DNA from: Paenibacillus sp. PvR098
Lineage (GTDB): Bacteria; Bacillota; Bacilli; Paenibacillales; NBRC-103111
NCBI RefSeq assembly: GCF_017833255.1
Contig: NZ_JAFIBU010000001.1
Span: 868,001 to 932,000 of the forward strand
Length of the DNA: 64,000 nucleotides
Direction of reading: 5' to 3'
Made by a program: the position numbers and the translations under genes. This document shows, in pieces, positions 1-8,357 of this stretch. The notes beneath the pieces are model-generated. The model saw nothing but the letters and a program-made list of their open reading frames with translations. It did no database searches and was not told the DNA's origin. Each line of letters opens with the position of its first letter. The first letter of the stretch is position 1.

Positions 1-72
1 GCTTCGGGCTCTTTCCGCCTCCATACGAAACAGCAGAGGCTTGAATAGGGTATGATAACTCCAATCCGGCAT
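1..72 (-). CDS. Probable quinone-dependent dihydroorotate dehydrogenase, N-terminal fragment
   Basis: Only the first 24 codons lie in the window; the gene runs off the left edge. The peptide begins MPDWSYHTLF and continues with a segment resembling the opening of class 2 (membrane-associated, quinone-linked) PyrD, where a short amphipathic segment ends in a motif like LLFRmeaErA. A purine-rich AAGGA sequence precedes the ATG. It is divergent from the uracil permease gene, which fits a pyrimidine theme. Class 2 PyrD oxidises dihydroorotate to orotate and passes electrons to quinone. With so few residues visible the call is an inference from resemblance and context. Confidence 0.5.
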   Translation of the reverse strand, partial: MPDWSYHTLFKPLLFRMEAERARS

Positions 73-271
73 TCTTCCTTCTCACCTCGCTTTCAAGCAT
101 GAATGATAAGTCATAACTATTTATCGATAAGGAACGATTCCTATGAACTACAGTTTTTCTTTTTCTATTATAGCGTGTTGGATCAAAAAAAGTATGGCAT
201 TTTTGTCGAAATTTGATAAGATAGTTGAGGTGTTTATACTATTAACCAAGACCGCCAAGGGGTGTATCGTA

Positions 272-1552
272 TTGAATCAATCAAAATTTATCGGAGTTCA
301 CGAGCGTCCGCCGCTGCTTCAAAGTTTGCCGCTCAGTCTCCAGCACTTGTTTGCCATGTTCGGCGCGACCGTGCTCGTACCCTTCCTGTTTGATGTGGAC
401 CCAGCCACGATCCTGCTGATGAACGGGATCGGCACATTGCTGTATCTATGGATCTGTAAAGGGAAAATCCCTGCCTATCTAGGCTCCAGCTTTGCCTTTT
501 TGTCCCCTGTATTTGCCGTATTGGGCGCGGGACTGCCATATGAAGCAGCTCTTGGCGGCTTCATTGTATCGGGTATTATATTCTCCTTGGTCGCCCTGTT
601 GATTCGGGCCGTTGGAACGCGCTGGCTCGATATTGTGTTTCCACCTGCGGCAATGGGTGCCATTGTAACGGTCATCGGGTTGGAACTCGTGCCGGTAGCT
701 GCCGAAATGGCTGGCTTCATTAAACCGGCAACCGCTACAGAATGGTCTCCAGATCCTAAGGCAATTATCGTCTCGTCCGTCACTCTGATCATAACAATCG
801 TAGGCTCTGTTGTATTCCGGGGATTTCTGAAGATCATCCCGATACTTGTCGGCATTGTCTGCGGCTACATTCTTGCTTACTTCATGGGCTTCGTAAAATT
901 TGGAGCCGTTATGGAAGCGGATGTTCTGGCCCTGCCGACCTTCTATTATCCACAGTTCTCGATTACGGCCATCATGATCATCGCACCCGCTGCGCTGGTC
1001 GTTATTGCCGAGCATATCGGACACTTGATCGTAACAGGCAATATTGTAGGAAAAGATTTATCCAAAGACCCCGGGTTAGATCGTTCCTTGTTCGGCAACG
1101 GGATCTCGACGATCCTTTCAGGCTTCGTTGGCTCTACACCGAATACGACGTACGGCGAAAACATCGGCGTCCTGGCCATCTCCCGCGTATACTCCACCTG
1201 GGTTATTGGAGGGGCTGCGATCATCGCCATAATCCTGTCGTTCTTCGGTAAGCTGACCGAATTAATTAAAACGATCCCCGTGCCTGTCATGGGCGGAGTT
1301 TGTCTCCTATTATTTGGCGTGATCGCGACATCCGGCGTACGGATGCTAGTTGAAACGAAAGTGGATTACTCCAAAGCAAGCAATCTAATTCTGACAAGCA
1401 TCGTTCTCGTTATCGGGGTTAGCGGAGCCACGCTAACCATCGGCAGCTTTTCGCTTAAAGGCATGGCGCTCGCCACTGTCCTAGCCATTATAATCAGTCT
1501 GTTCTTCAAATTGTTAGAACAACTGAATCTTATGAACGAACCAAGGAAATAA
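272..1552 (+). CDS. pyrP: Uracil permease (NCS2 family)
   Basis: Proton-coupled uracil transporter of the inner membrane, 426 residues, the usual length for UraA/PyrP. Family signatures are visible: LSLQHLFAMFGATVLVP near residue 20, AYLGSSFAF near residue 67, and the central segment around AEHIGH followed by the FGST-like GFVGSTPNTTYGENIG. Many hydrophobic segments run along the whole length. The TTG start at 272 is preferred over the upstream ATG at 143 because AAGGGG lies about 9 bases before it and family members begin just before this point; the extra 43 residues have no family counterpart. A terminator follows. With udk downstream and a probable pyrD upstream it forms a pyrimidine uptake and salvage neighbourhood. 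Confidence 0.93.
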   Translation: MNQSKFIGVHERPPLLQSLPLSLQHLFAMFGATVLVPFLFDVDPATILLMNGIGTLLYLWICKGKIPAYLGSSFAFLSPVFAVLGAGLPYEAALGGFIVSGIIFSLVALLIRAVGTRWLDIVFPPAAMGAIVTVIGLELVPVAAEMAGFIKPATATEWSPDPKAIIVSSVTLIITIVGSVVFRGFLKIIPILVGIVCGYILAYFMGFVKFGAVMEADVLALPTFYYPQFSITAIMIIAPAALVVIAEHIGHLIVTGNIVGKDLSKDPGLDRSLFGNGISTILSGFVGSTPNTTYGENIGVLAISRVYSTWVIGGAAIIAIILSFFGKLTELIKTIPVPVMGGVCLLLFGVIATSGVRMLVETKVDYSKASNLILTSIVLVIGVSGATLTIGSFSLKGMALATVLAIIISLFFKLLEQLNLMNEPRK

Positions 1553-1588
1553 TCATGGCTTATGGCCTTGATTACGGGCCGTAATGAA

Positions 1589-1628
1589 ATACCCTGCATT
1601 GGCAGCTATGCCTTTGCAGGGTATTTTG
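1589..1628 (+). terminator. Rho-independent terminator of pyrP
   Basis: Ten-base inverted repeat ATACCCTGCA / TGCAGGGTAT separated by a 16-base loop and followed by TTTTGG, 36 bases after the pyrP stop codon. It lies between the convergent pyrP and the minus-strand gene ending at 1644. Confidence 0.8.
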
Positions 1629-1643
1629 GTATTTGACAATTAT

Positions 1644-2039
1644 TCACATAATGGCTTCCAATCCGCCATACTTAGATATGGCGATAAGCAAGTCGTGCAG
1701 AATGGGTAGAATAAATTGGGCCGAGCCCAACTGCAAGATGCCACTCCGGTTATGCAGCACTGCTTCCCTCACGTAGATACGGTAATGCTGCATTCCTGCC
1801 TGCACATTCACAGTCTCGCTGCCGGAAAACTTACTGGTACTCAGTCGAATCGGACGGGAGCCGGTGGGAAACTGAAACGGTGTAATGCTGATGATGTCCT
1901 CCAGCTTGATATGGTAATTTGCGTGAGGCTTTTGGAAGATCAATTCTTTGGTTGACACCGTAAGGCCGAAATCGCGCTTCTTATGAGATAGCTTCAAGTC
2001 CCCTTCAAGAGCTTTGATCTTGATAAAATTCTCGTTCAT
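1644..2039 (-). CDS. Conserved hypothetical protein with a PH-like small beta fold
   Basis: 131-residue soluble protein with no signal peptide or membrane segment. I do not recognise the family. The alternation of short hydrophobic strands (LTVSTKELIF, YHIKLEDIISI, HYRIYV) ending in a helical segment resembles the small PH-like barrels of YxjI or bPH domain proteins, but this is an impression from the strand pattern only. The ATG at 2039 has GAGGAGG 9 bases upstream, so the start is well supported. It is convergent with pyrP and divergent from udk. Function unknown. Confidence 0.7.
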   Translation of the reverse strand: MNENFIKIKALEGDLKLSHKKRDFGLTVSTKELIFQKPHANYHIKLEDIISITPFQFPTGSRPIRLSTSKFSGSETVNVQAGMQHYRIYVREAVLHNRSGILQLGSAQFILPILHDLLIAISKYGGLEAIM

Positions 2040-2263
2040 CGTGTCTTCCTCCTCTTATACTGCGGCGGAATCGCCTGAACGTTATAGATTAGTCTCATGG
2101 AATAGAGCTTTAACAGAGCATACCACAAAACATGAAGCACGTGCCACAGTGCTGTGTGGTTACTGCTGGAGGGTGCTTCAGATAGCTCGTTTTCCAGAAA
2201 CGATTATGCTACAATACGAAGATTAACAATGGATTACGTTTCTGTAGGAGGATTTGATTAATC

Positions 2264-2878
2264 ATGTTAATTATCGGCATTGCAGGCGGCACGGGATCGG
2301 GTAAAACAACGGTGGCGCGTTCTGTCATCGACCGGCTTGGGTCGGACAAGGTCACTTTCGTGTCTCAAGATAACTATTACAAAGATCACTCTCATCTTTC
2401 TCTAGCTGAGCGAGAATCCATCAATTACGACCACCCGCTGGCATTCGATAACCCTCTGCTGCTTGAGCACTTGAAGCAGCTTAAACGTCAGATTAAGGTC
2501 TTTGCGCCGGTGTATGATTTCTCCCAGCATGCACGGTCTGAAACAGCAAAGGTGGAACTGCTGCCGAACAAAATCATCATAATAGAAGGGCTTCATGTAC
2601 TTTCCGATGAACACCTGCGCGACATTCTCGATATCAAGGTATTCGTCGATACCGACCCGGACGTACGTATTCTGCGGCGCGTGCTGCGCGACATGAATGA
2701 GCGTGGAAGATCGATCCAATCCGTATACGATCAGTATTTAAATACGGTCAAACCGATGCATGAAGCCTTTATCGAGCCTTCAAAAAAATATGCCGACCTC
2801 ATCATACCCGAAGGCGGGCATAACGAAGTCGGCATTCAGCTACTTTCCATATTAACCGAAAAATATTTAATGTCATAA
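2264..2878 (+). CDS. udk: Uridine/cytidine kinase
   Basis: Phosphorylates uridine and cytidine to UMP and CMP in pyrimidine salvage; cytoplasmic. 204 residues, close to the family's usual 205-215. The P-loop GGTGSGKTT sits at residues 8-16, followed by the family motif SQDNYYKD near residue 37, YDHPLAFD near residue 55, IIEGLHVL near residue 105 and the lid segment RRVLRDMNERGRS near residue 148. The ATG has AGGAGG 12 bases upstream. Its position after the uracil permease places uptake and salvage side by side, though a terminator and a minus-strand gene separate them, so they are not one operon. Confidence 0.95.
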   Translation: MLIIGIAGGTGSGKTTVARSVIDRLGSDKVTFVSQDNYYKDHSHLSLAERESINYDHPLAFDNPLLLEHLKQLKRQIKVFAPVYDFSQHARSETAKVELLPNKIIIIEGLHVLSDEHLRDILDIKVFVDTDPDVRILRRVLRDMNERGRSIQSVYDQYLNTVKPMHEAFIEPSKKYADLIIPEGGHNEVGIQLLSILTEKYLMS

Positions 2879-2910
2879 ATATTTAATAGGAATTAATTAT
2901 CTAACTTTCG

Positions 2911-3697
2911 TTATACACGCTCCAGCCGACCAACGTCTCTGTAGGAGAGATCTGCCCTCAGCTTGTTTTCCGCAACCAGGTGCTCAAGATAACGGCCGGC
3001 GGTAGAACGGCTAACGCCATCCCGCTTTGCGGTTTGTTCCGCGGTTAATGGTGCATCCGCCGCTGTCATGGCCCCAATGATTTTATCCAGCGTCAGCTTA
3101 TCCAACCTTTGGGAAGGGAAACTCCAATGATCGAGGCTTCCTTCTTTCCCGATCCTTGCATTAGGCTCATGTAGAATCGTTCCACCGAGTTTTTGCACGG
3201 CGTGGTTAACCAAGGAATGCCCATGCCGTGGTGCTCGCCTTCTTTACTGGAAACTCCTTTTTTAAAGATAAGGTCGGTCGGAGCAATTCGCTGGGATCCC
3301 TGGGCCGTTATCTTCACATTCAATCATTAAATCGGTGCCAAGATCACTTAAAAACATCATCACTTTCTTCTCTTCAGAGGAGTGGTGTTCAATCAGCGTT
3401 TCCATGGTATTGTCCGCCAATGACCGGATTTGGAATTTTCACGCATGATGAACTGAATCAAGTTTTGATGTACGTCGGATTCTCTTGAAATCATCTTTAC
3501 AACCTTTTGATACGATTCGAGATGAATTAAGCCAGAGATGATATAGAGTTTGTTGGAGTATTCATGCGTTTGAGCACGCAGCCCTTCGGCAAATCGTTGA
3601 CCTGCGACAGTTCCACATCCAGACGATATAACTCGGATTTGTTCCGAAAGCTGGCAACGGCGCCAATGACCTTCTGCTTCCTATTGAACACAGCTAA
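2911..3697 (-). pseudogene. Decayed fusion of a CitA/DcuS-type sensor kinase and the tail of its CitB-type response regulator
   Basis: Reading the minus strand across frames gives, in order, the end of a PAS domain (FNRKQKVIGAVASFRNKSEL), the dimerisation/phosphoacceptor helix with the typical RAQTHEYSNKL, the ATPase N and G boxes (CEDNGPGIP, then FKKGVSSKEGEHHGMG) and the last strand of the kinase (SIIGVSLPK). Directly after this comes the C-terminal winged-helix part of a CitB-family response regulator (LTLDKIIGAM ... GVSRSTAGRYLEHLV ... DVGRLERV, then stop). At least four frame changes break the kinase. The PAS N-terminus and the entire receiver domain of the regulator are missing. Members normally sense citrate, malate or fumarate. 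The remnant starts right beside the floT terminator, so a deletion probably removed its 5' end. Confidence 0.8.
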
Positions 3698-3701
3698 AAT
3701 G

Positions 3702-3728
3702 AAAAAGGCAGCTGCAGCAGCTGCCTTT
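3702..3728 (-). terminator. Terminator of the nfeD-floT operon
   Basis: Near-perfect inverted repeat AAAGGCAGCTGC / GCAGCTGCCTTT, followed on the minus strand by TTTTTCATTTT, 65 bases after the floT stop codon. Confidence 0.75.
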
Positions 3729-3792
3729 AGGCCATTGTCAATCTCAATTTCGTAAGATAATGATAAATAATAACGTGCGGTTCGTAAGCTGG

Positions 3793-5310
3793 CTATGGTT
3801 GTTGTTTAGGCTCCTGCGCAGGAGCCGGTACGCTTTGGATGCCGGAAACATTCTGTCCTGTACGTGTTGTTAAGCTTTTGACCAGTTTCTCCACGTCAAT
3901 ACCGCTTACGTTCTTCAGCATCTCCGGAGCGGTAGCCATAAGCTGTGTCACATAGTTGCTTACGCGTGCGGCACCTTCGCCATTGCCCGTATCGACAACG
4001 GTGAGCTTATCGATCGAGCTGATCGGTTCGGCAATTTTACCTGCCAGCTCGGGCAGCATCTTCACGATGATATCGAGTACGGCCGCTTCGCCGAATTTCT
4101 CAAACGCTTCGGCAAGCTTCTCCTTCGCTTCCGCTTCGGCCAAACCGCGCAGACGAATGACCTCCGCCTCGGCTGTTCCTTTGGCTCGTTCGGCGTCTGC
4201 AACGGCCAAGCCTTCGAGCCGCTTCTGCTCCGCCATCGCCTTGGCTTCCGCCTCTATGCGGTATTGCATGGCATCAGCTTCCGTAATTTGCTTCGCCTTC
4301 TCCGCTTCCGCTGCCTGAACTACTGCATAACGATCGGCGTCTGCTTTCTTCTTCACTTCAGCATCATACTGCTTCTCGCGGCGCAAAATCTCTTTACCTT
4401 CGATATCGATTTCTCTTTCCTTGCGAACGATTTCAACACGCATTTGTTCCTCAACAACGCTTTGCTTGGCGCGAGCTTCTTGAATATGGTATGCCTGATC
4501 CGCTTCTGCGCGAGCCGTATCCTGCTCCTTCTTAAATGAAGCAACCTTTAGCTCTTTTTCCTTTGAAGCCTCGGCGATGTTCGTATCACGCAGCAACTCC
4601 GCCTTCTGCCCATCTTCCTCGGCGCGTGCCTTTTGAACCCTTGCGTCCCGAACGGCTTCCGCTTCGGCAATCTCCGCATCGCGTTTGACCGCTGCGATTC
4701 TAGGTTTCCCGAGGGCATCGAGATAACCGTGCTTGTCACGCAAATCCTTAATCGTGAAGGAGACGATCTGTAGACCCATTTTTTTCAAATCCTTGGCTGC
4801 TACTCCTTGAACCTCCTGCGCGAATTTATCACGGTTCCGGTACACTTCCTCGACCGTCATCGAGCCCAGAATGGCACGCAAATGCCCCTCCAGCACTTCC
4901 TGCGCCTCACCCTTCAACGCTTCTGTCGGTTTGCCCATGAACTGCTCCGCCGCTGTGGCGATATCCTCAACGGCTCCTCCGATTTTGATAATGGCAACGC
5001 CGTCGGCCATCACAGGCACGCCCTGCTCCGTATAAACCTCTGGGGTGGATACATCGAGCTTGTGGGACAAAAGAGATAAAAATTCAGCTTGCTGGAACAC
5101 GGGAAGAATGAAGGAACCACCGCCGCGGACAATTTTAATTTTACGTCCTGTATCATCCGTCAGTACATTCTTGCTCCCCAAGAACGATCCGGTGACAATC
5201 ATCGCCTCATCCGGACTTACTGTTTTGTAGCGGGCCCAGAACGCAAGACCTAGTACGACGATCACCCCGACAACGATGATTGGAATCGTCAAAAGTTCAT
5301 TTAATACCAT
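3793..5310 (-). CDS. floT: Flotillin-like protein
   Basis: Scaffold of functional membrane microdomains, anchored in the cytoplasmic membrane. 505 residues, matching B. subtilis FloT (YuaG). An N-terminal hydrophobic segment (residues 1-25) is followed by the SPFH/PHB domain (roughly 30-200), then a long Ala/Glu/Lys-rich coiled coil (about 210-400) and a C-terminal tail rich in Pro and Gln. The ATG at 5310 is chosen over the one at 5316 because AAAGGAG lies 8 bases before it and only 2 before the other. It follows the NfeD-like gene by 13 bases, the usual yuaF-floT pairing, and the pair has a SigW-like promoter upstream. Confidence 0.93.
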   Translation of the reverse strand: MVLNELLTIPIIVVGVIVVLGLAFWARYKTVSPDEAMIVTGSFLGSKNVLTDDTGRKIKIVRGGGSFILPVFQQAEFLSLLSHKLDVSTPEVYTEQGVPVMADGVAIIKIGGAVEDIATAAEQFMGKPTEALKGEAQEVLEGHLRAILGSMTVEEVYRNRDKFAQEVQGVAAKDLKKMGLQIVSFTIKDLRDKHGYLDALGKPRIAAVKRDAEIAEAEAVRDARVQKARAEEDGQKAELLRDTNIAEASKEKELKVASFKKEQDTARAEADQAYHIQEARAKQSVVEEQMRVEIVRKEREIDIEGKEILRREKQYDAEVKKKADADRYAVVQAAEAEKAKQITEADAMQYRIEAEAKAMAEQKRLEGLAVADAERAKGTAEAEVIRLRGLAEAEAKEKLAEAFEKFGEAAVLDIIVKMLPELAGKIAEPISSIDKLTVVDTGNGEGAARVSNYVTQLMATAPEMLKNVSGIDVEKLVKSLTTRTGQNVSGIQSVPAPAQEPKQQP

Positions 5311-5323
5311 TCCCATCTCTCCT

Positions 5324-5860
5324 TTACAACTTGGGTTCGTCCAGGCAGGTTACGAACAGCGTGCCGTCTATTACTTCCACCGTCACCACTCTTGTACCCG
5401 CCTCGATCGCGTTACCGTCAAAGCTTTCCGCAATTTGATTCGTTACGCCTCCGCCCATCCGCATCATCACCTCTCCGCAGCCCTGGGCCGGAATCGGCAC
5501 CGATACCTCCCCGATCCTTCCGACCAAATCCTGCATGGAGAAAGCCAACGAGTTCTCGGTATTTTCCATCGGCTTGATGTAAAAGAAATAGATGAGTACC
5601 CCGGACAGGACGGCGGCCAGCAGAGACAAAATCAACACCACAGCAGCCGCAAATGGGGAGTACTTCGTGAGCAGTATGCCCGCGCCTCCAAGTACCGTCA
5701 GACCGCTGAACAGCACCATCGGCTGTAAGTAATGCAGCACATCGCCGGACATCCAATCGAACAATCCGTCCACTGCGCTGCTGAGCAAGTCTCCAAACAG
5801 CACCGTCACAAGCGCAAACAATACTCCAGTAATAAGCAGACCCCAATACAACTCCATCAT
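5324..5860 (-). CDS. NfeD-like membrane protein (YuaF type)
   Basis: 178-residue partner of flotillin. Four hydrophobic segments occupy roughly residues 1-95, followed by a small soluble OB-fold-like domain (RIGEVSVPIPAQGCGEV to VTVEVIDGTLFVT), the arrangement of short NfeD/YuaF proteins. The start at 5860 is supported by AGGAGG seven bases upstream; the longer reading from 5917 includes the ribosome binding site itself and is rejected. It is encoded just upstream of floT with a 13-base gap, so one transcript is likely. In B. subtilis YuaF works with FloT in the SigW envelope-stress response; the role here is inferred from that. Confidence 0.88.
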   Translation of the reverse strand: MMELYWGLLITGVLFALVTVLFGDLLSSAVDGLFDWMSGDVLHYLQPMVLFSGLTVLGGAGILLTKYSPFAAAVVLILSLLAAVLSGVLIYFFYIKPMENTENSLAFSMQDLVGRIGEVSVPIPAQGCGEVMMRMGGGVTNQIAESFDGNAIEAGTRVVTVEVIDGTLFVTCLDEPKL

Positions 5861-5900
5861 GTTGTTCCCTCCTGACCTACGATCAAATGTGCACATGTAG

Positions 5901-5930
5901 TAATACGCAGCATACATCTAAGAAGTTGCA
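5901..5930 (-). promoter_or_regulatory. SigW-like (ECF) promoter of nfeD-floT
   Basis: On the minus strand TGCAAC is followed after 17 bases by CGTATT, close to the ECF SigW pattern TGAAAC-N16/17-CGTA. Transcription would start about 35 bases before the nfeD start. B. subtilis yuaF-floT is a known SigW operon, so motif and context agree; the -35 has one mismatch. Confidence 0.55.
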
Positions 5931-6216
5931 ATTTTACCTCTTAAATCCAATATTGTGTATAAAAAAAGAACACACCTCGACAGAAGATGCGTTCTTTAAC
6001 TAGGCTAATCCATTGGAATATCATCGATAATAACGCCATTTTTCAATATGATATTCGAGTATTAAGCGCACTCCCTCGTCGCGCTGTGTGAAAGCCTAGC
6101 AGTCAATTTCATCCTAGCTCTCGAATATCGCTTATGTAACGCAAACTGGAAAGTGGTTGTTGAATCGGTTACTATGAGTATGGATCAATCATACATACCA
6201 GTATTCATGGGAAAAC
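5931..6216. other. Gene-free stretch with inverted repeats and a minus-strand terminator-like hairpin
   Basis: No convincing coding region. A hairpin AAAGAAC/GTTCTTT (5965-5997) followed on the minus strand by seven T looks like a terminator, although no annotated minus-strand gene ends here. Upstream of it on that strand are a GAATATCAT/ATGATATTC pair (about 6016-6057) and a perfect ten-base pair GATATTCGAG (6050-6059) / CTCGAATATC (6120-6129). A short untranslated RNA is possible. Confidence 0.35.
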
Positions 6217-6232
6217 AGGCGAGGTGTTTGTT

Positions 6233-7210
6233 TTGGAAGATGTTATTGTAATCGGAGCGGGTCCTTGCGGCTTGTCCACCGCTTTAGAGCTGCAAAGAAT
6301 CGGTTTGAATCCACTCGTAATCGAAAAAGAATGCGTCGTGCATTCTATTTATTTATACCCAACGTACATGCAATTTTTCAGTACACCGGAGCTGCTTGAA
6401 ATCGGAGGCTTCCCTTTCTCGACTCCGAATGATAAACCGTACAGGCTCGAAGCATTGAACTACTACCGCAGCGTAGCTCAGCGAAACGAGCTTCGTATCC
6501 GTTCTTATGAGACGGTTACAGAGATCAGCCGGCAAGCTGACAGCACGTTCGAATTGACAGTACAAAATCGCTTCGGCTCCTCCACATCGATTCAGGCCCG
6601 CCGCGTTGTCGTGGCCACCGGATACTTCGACCACCCGAATATACTTGGGATTCCGGGTGAGGATTTGCCGAATGTCACCCATTACTTCAGAGAAGCCCAT
6701 CCTTATACCGGTACCCGGGTAGCCGTGATCGGAGGAAGTAACTCCGCTATCGACGCAGCCATGGAGCTGCTTCGCGCCGGAGCAAGCGTGACGGTCATTT
6801 ACCGCGGAGAACAGTATTCCTCGGTTATTAAGCCTTGGGTCCTTCCCATATTCGAAAGCATGGTAAGCAAAGGCCGAATCCGGATGCTGTTCCGATCACG
6901 TGTAACGCATATATCGGAATCGGAGATTACCGTGGTAACCGATGGACAAGAGCAAAGGCTCGACATCGACTTTGTACTTGCCTTAACAGGCTTCCGGCCC
7001 GATCGCGGCCTATTGACAAAAGCGGGTGCTGAATTAAACGTTGAAGCTGACGGTGTGCCGAAGCATGATCCGGGCACGATGGAGACAACGGTACCCGGCC
7101 TTTATATTGCAGGGGTAGCCGCATCCGGTTCCAATGCGAATGAAGTGTTTATCGAAACCGGCCGGCTGCACGGTGGACGAATTGCCGCACATATTGCCTC
7201 AAGATCATAA
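6233..7210 (+). CDS. bdr: Bacillithiol-disulfide reductase (YpdA family)
   Basis: FAD- and NADPH-dependent reductase that recycles oxidised bacillithiol; cytoplasmic. 325 residues. The FAD-binding motif GAGPCGLS near the N-terminus carries the single conserved cysteine typical of Bdr in place of the CxxC of thioredoxin reductases. An ATGYFD motif lies near residue 135 and the NADPH-binding VIGGSNSAIDAAMEL near residue 165; a C-terminal GLYIAGVAASG closes the FAD site. TTG at 6233 is preferred because AGGCGAGGTG ends 6 bases before it; the in-frame GTG at 6224 overlaps that site. Oxidative-stress function is known for the family. Confidence 0.88.
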   Translation: MEDVIVIGAGPCGLSTALELQRIGLNPLVIEKECVVHSIYLYPTYMQFFSTPELLEIGGFPFSTPNDKPYRLEALNYYRSVAQRNELRIRSYETVTEISRQADSTFELTVQNRFGSSTSIQARRVVVATGYFDHPNILGIPGEDLPNVTHYFREAHPYTGTRVAVIGGSNSAIDAAMELLRAGASVTVIYRGEQYSSVIKPWVLPIFESMVSKGRIRMLFRSRVTHISESEITVVTDGQEQRLDIDFVLALTGFRPDRGLLTKAGAELNVEADGVPKHDPGTMETTVPGLYIAGVAASGSNANEVFIETGRLHGGRIAAHIASRS

Positions 7211-7211
7211 T

Positions 7212-7251
7212 AAAAAGGTCGCCCTGAGCTTCATGCCAGGACGATCTTTTT
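7212..7251. terminator. Bidirectional terminator between bdr and the orphan ATPase gene
   Basis: Imperfect inverted repeat from AAAAAGGTCG to CGATCTTTTT, with CCTG/CAGG continuing the stem. The A-run and T-run at its ends allow it to serve both converging genes. Confidence 0.7.
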
Positions 7252-7274
7252 GCTGCTTCTATATGTAAGTTCAA

Positions 7275-8003
7275 TTAAAATATAAGATCCTTCTCCCGCT
7301 GCGTCAATCGGCGTCCGGCGATATCGACGGTTAGCTTGCCGCCCGACAATCCCCAAATTCTTGTACCGAACTTTTCAGCCAGCTCAACTTGATGAAGGCT
7401 GCAGAGGACAAGTAATTTATTTTTACGGCAGATCGATTGCAGATCCTCCAGCACACGGTTGGCCGCCTCCGGGTCCAGACCGGACACCGGCTCATCCGCA
7501 TAAATCACCTTAGCGCCCTTAATCAATGCTTTACAAATCGCAACCCGCTGCTTTTCCCCGCCGCTTAGCTTCTCAACGGGTTCATGAGCTTTGTCCAGCA
7601 GACCCACTTTATCCAAATAATCCATCGCTTCCATATGATCGTCTTCCGATACCGTATTGGTGAGAAAGCGCCACCACGATTTTTTGAACAGCAGTGCACT
7701 GAGCACATTTTTCACAGCCGATTTTTTCAGGTTCAAGCTTGGCTTTTCTTCTAAATAAACCCACTGCTTGCGCAGCTGGAATTTCTCCCAAGCGTTTAGC
7801 AATGTAATGTCCTTACCTTCATAAATGTATTGGCCTTCATCCCATTTTTCCTTCAGCATCAGACAGCGGAATAAAGTGGTTTTGCCGCTTCCGCTGGCTC
7901 CTAGCAAGGCCACCAAATCGCCCTCGTCCGCTTGAAAGCTGATACGCTGCAGTACGCGATGATCGGGGGGAAAGGTTTTGCTCAAACTGCGTACAATCAT
8001 CAT
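7275..8003 (-). CDS. Orphan ABC transporter ATPase, phosphonate (PhnC) type
   Basis: 242-residue cytoplasmic nucleotide-binding subunit. Walker A GASGSGKTT lies at residues 35-43, the signature LSGGEKQR near 145, Walker B VIYADEP near 165 and the H-loop as SLHQVELA near 200. The overall pattern, including the GLDPEAANRV segment, is most like PhnC of phosphonate uptake. The usual Q-loop motif (GxVFQ) reads WVYLEE, so the Gln that contacts the membrane partner is replaced. No permease or binding protein is encoded nearby, so its partner is unknown. Two adjacent ATG codons follow AAAGGAG. Confidence 0.8.
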   Translation of the reverse strand: MMIVRSLSKTFPPDHRVLQRISFQADEGDLVALLGASGSGKTTLFRCLMLKEKWDEGQYIYEGKDITLLNAWEKFQLRKQWVYLEEKPSLNLKKSAVKNVLSALLFKKSWWRFLTNTVSEDDHMEAMDYLDKVGLLDKAHEPVEKLSGGEKQRVAICKALIKGAKVIYADEPVSGLDPEAANRVLEDLQSICRKNKLLVLCSLHQVELAEKFGTRIWGLSGGKLTVDIAGRRLTQREKDLIF

Positions 8004-8301
8004 CCGTCCGATTCTCCTTTATTCGCATCCCTCTGTAATACTATACCATGTTCCTCCGTTTAAAAACCACACCGCGAAATTTTTTAAGTGTTCTTCTACC
8101 GCAGCACCTTCAACCGTTCAAGTGAAGGCTGATCTGTCATTTCTTGCTCTGAAGTCGGATAACCACATGGCATCCACATCCGTCAAACGAGCAAGCATTT
8201 CGCCGATAGTTGGAAGTACCTCCGGAACCCTTAAAGAGTTCATCCTCCTTTTCCATTCATCAAAATTTATTCGAACAGAATAATACATCTTCTGCAGCGC
8301 G
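8004..8301. other. Stretch without a convincing gene
   Basis: A short minus-strand frame of about 41 codons from an ATG at about 8242, preceded by AAAAGGAGG, can be read (it begins MNSLRVPEVLPTIGEML). It has no recognisable family, and another frame in the same stretch looks equally protein-like, so this may be a decayed gene. Nothing else is seen. Confidence 0.25.
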
Positions 8302-8333
8302 AAAAGAACTGTCCGCACTTGGACAGTTCTTTT
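8302..8333 (-). terminator. Terminator of the 48-residue protein gene
   Basis: Perfect 13-base inverted repeat AAAAGAACTGTCC / GGACAGTTCTTTT with a six-base loop, 24 bases after the stop codon of the small minus-strand gene. Confidence 0.75.
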
Positions 8334-8357
8334 CCGTTCCATTTTCTTAAAAATTCA

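Noticed and set aside
143..271. 43-residue N-terminal extension of the uracil permease
   Set aside because: No homologous residues in UraA/PyrP; TTG at 272 has a proper ribosome binding site.
8118..8342. 74-codon minus-strand frame
   Set aside because: Its start lies inside the perfect terminator hairpin of the upstream small gene; only a shorter internal start could be real and it has no family.
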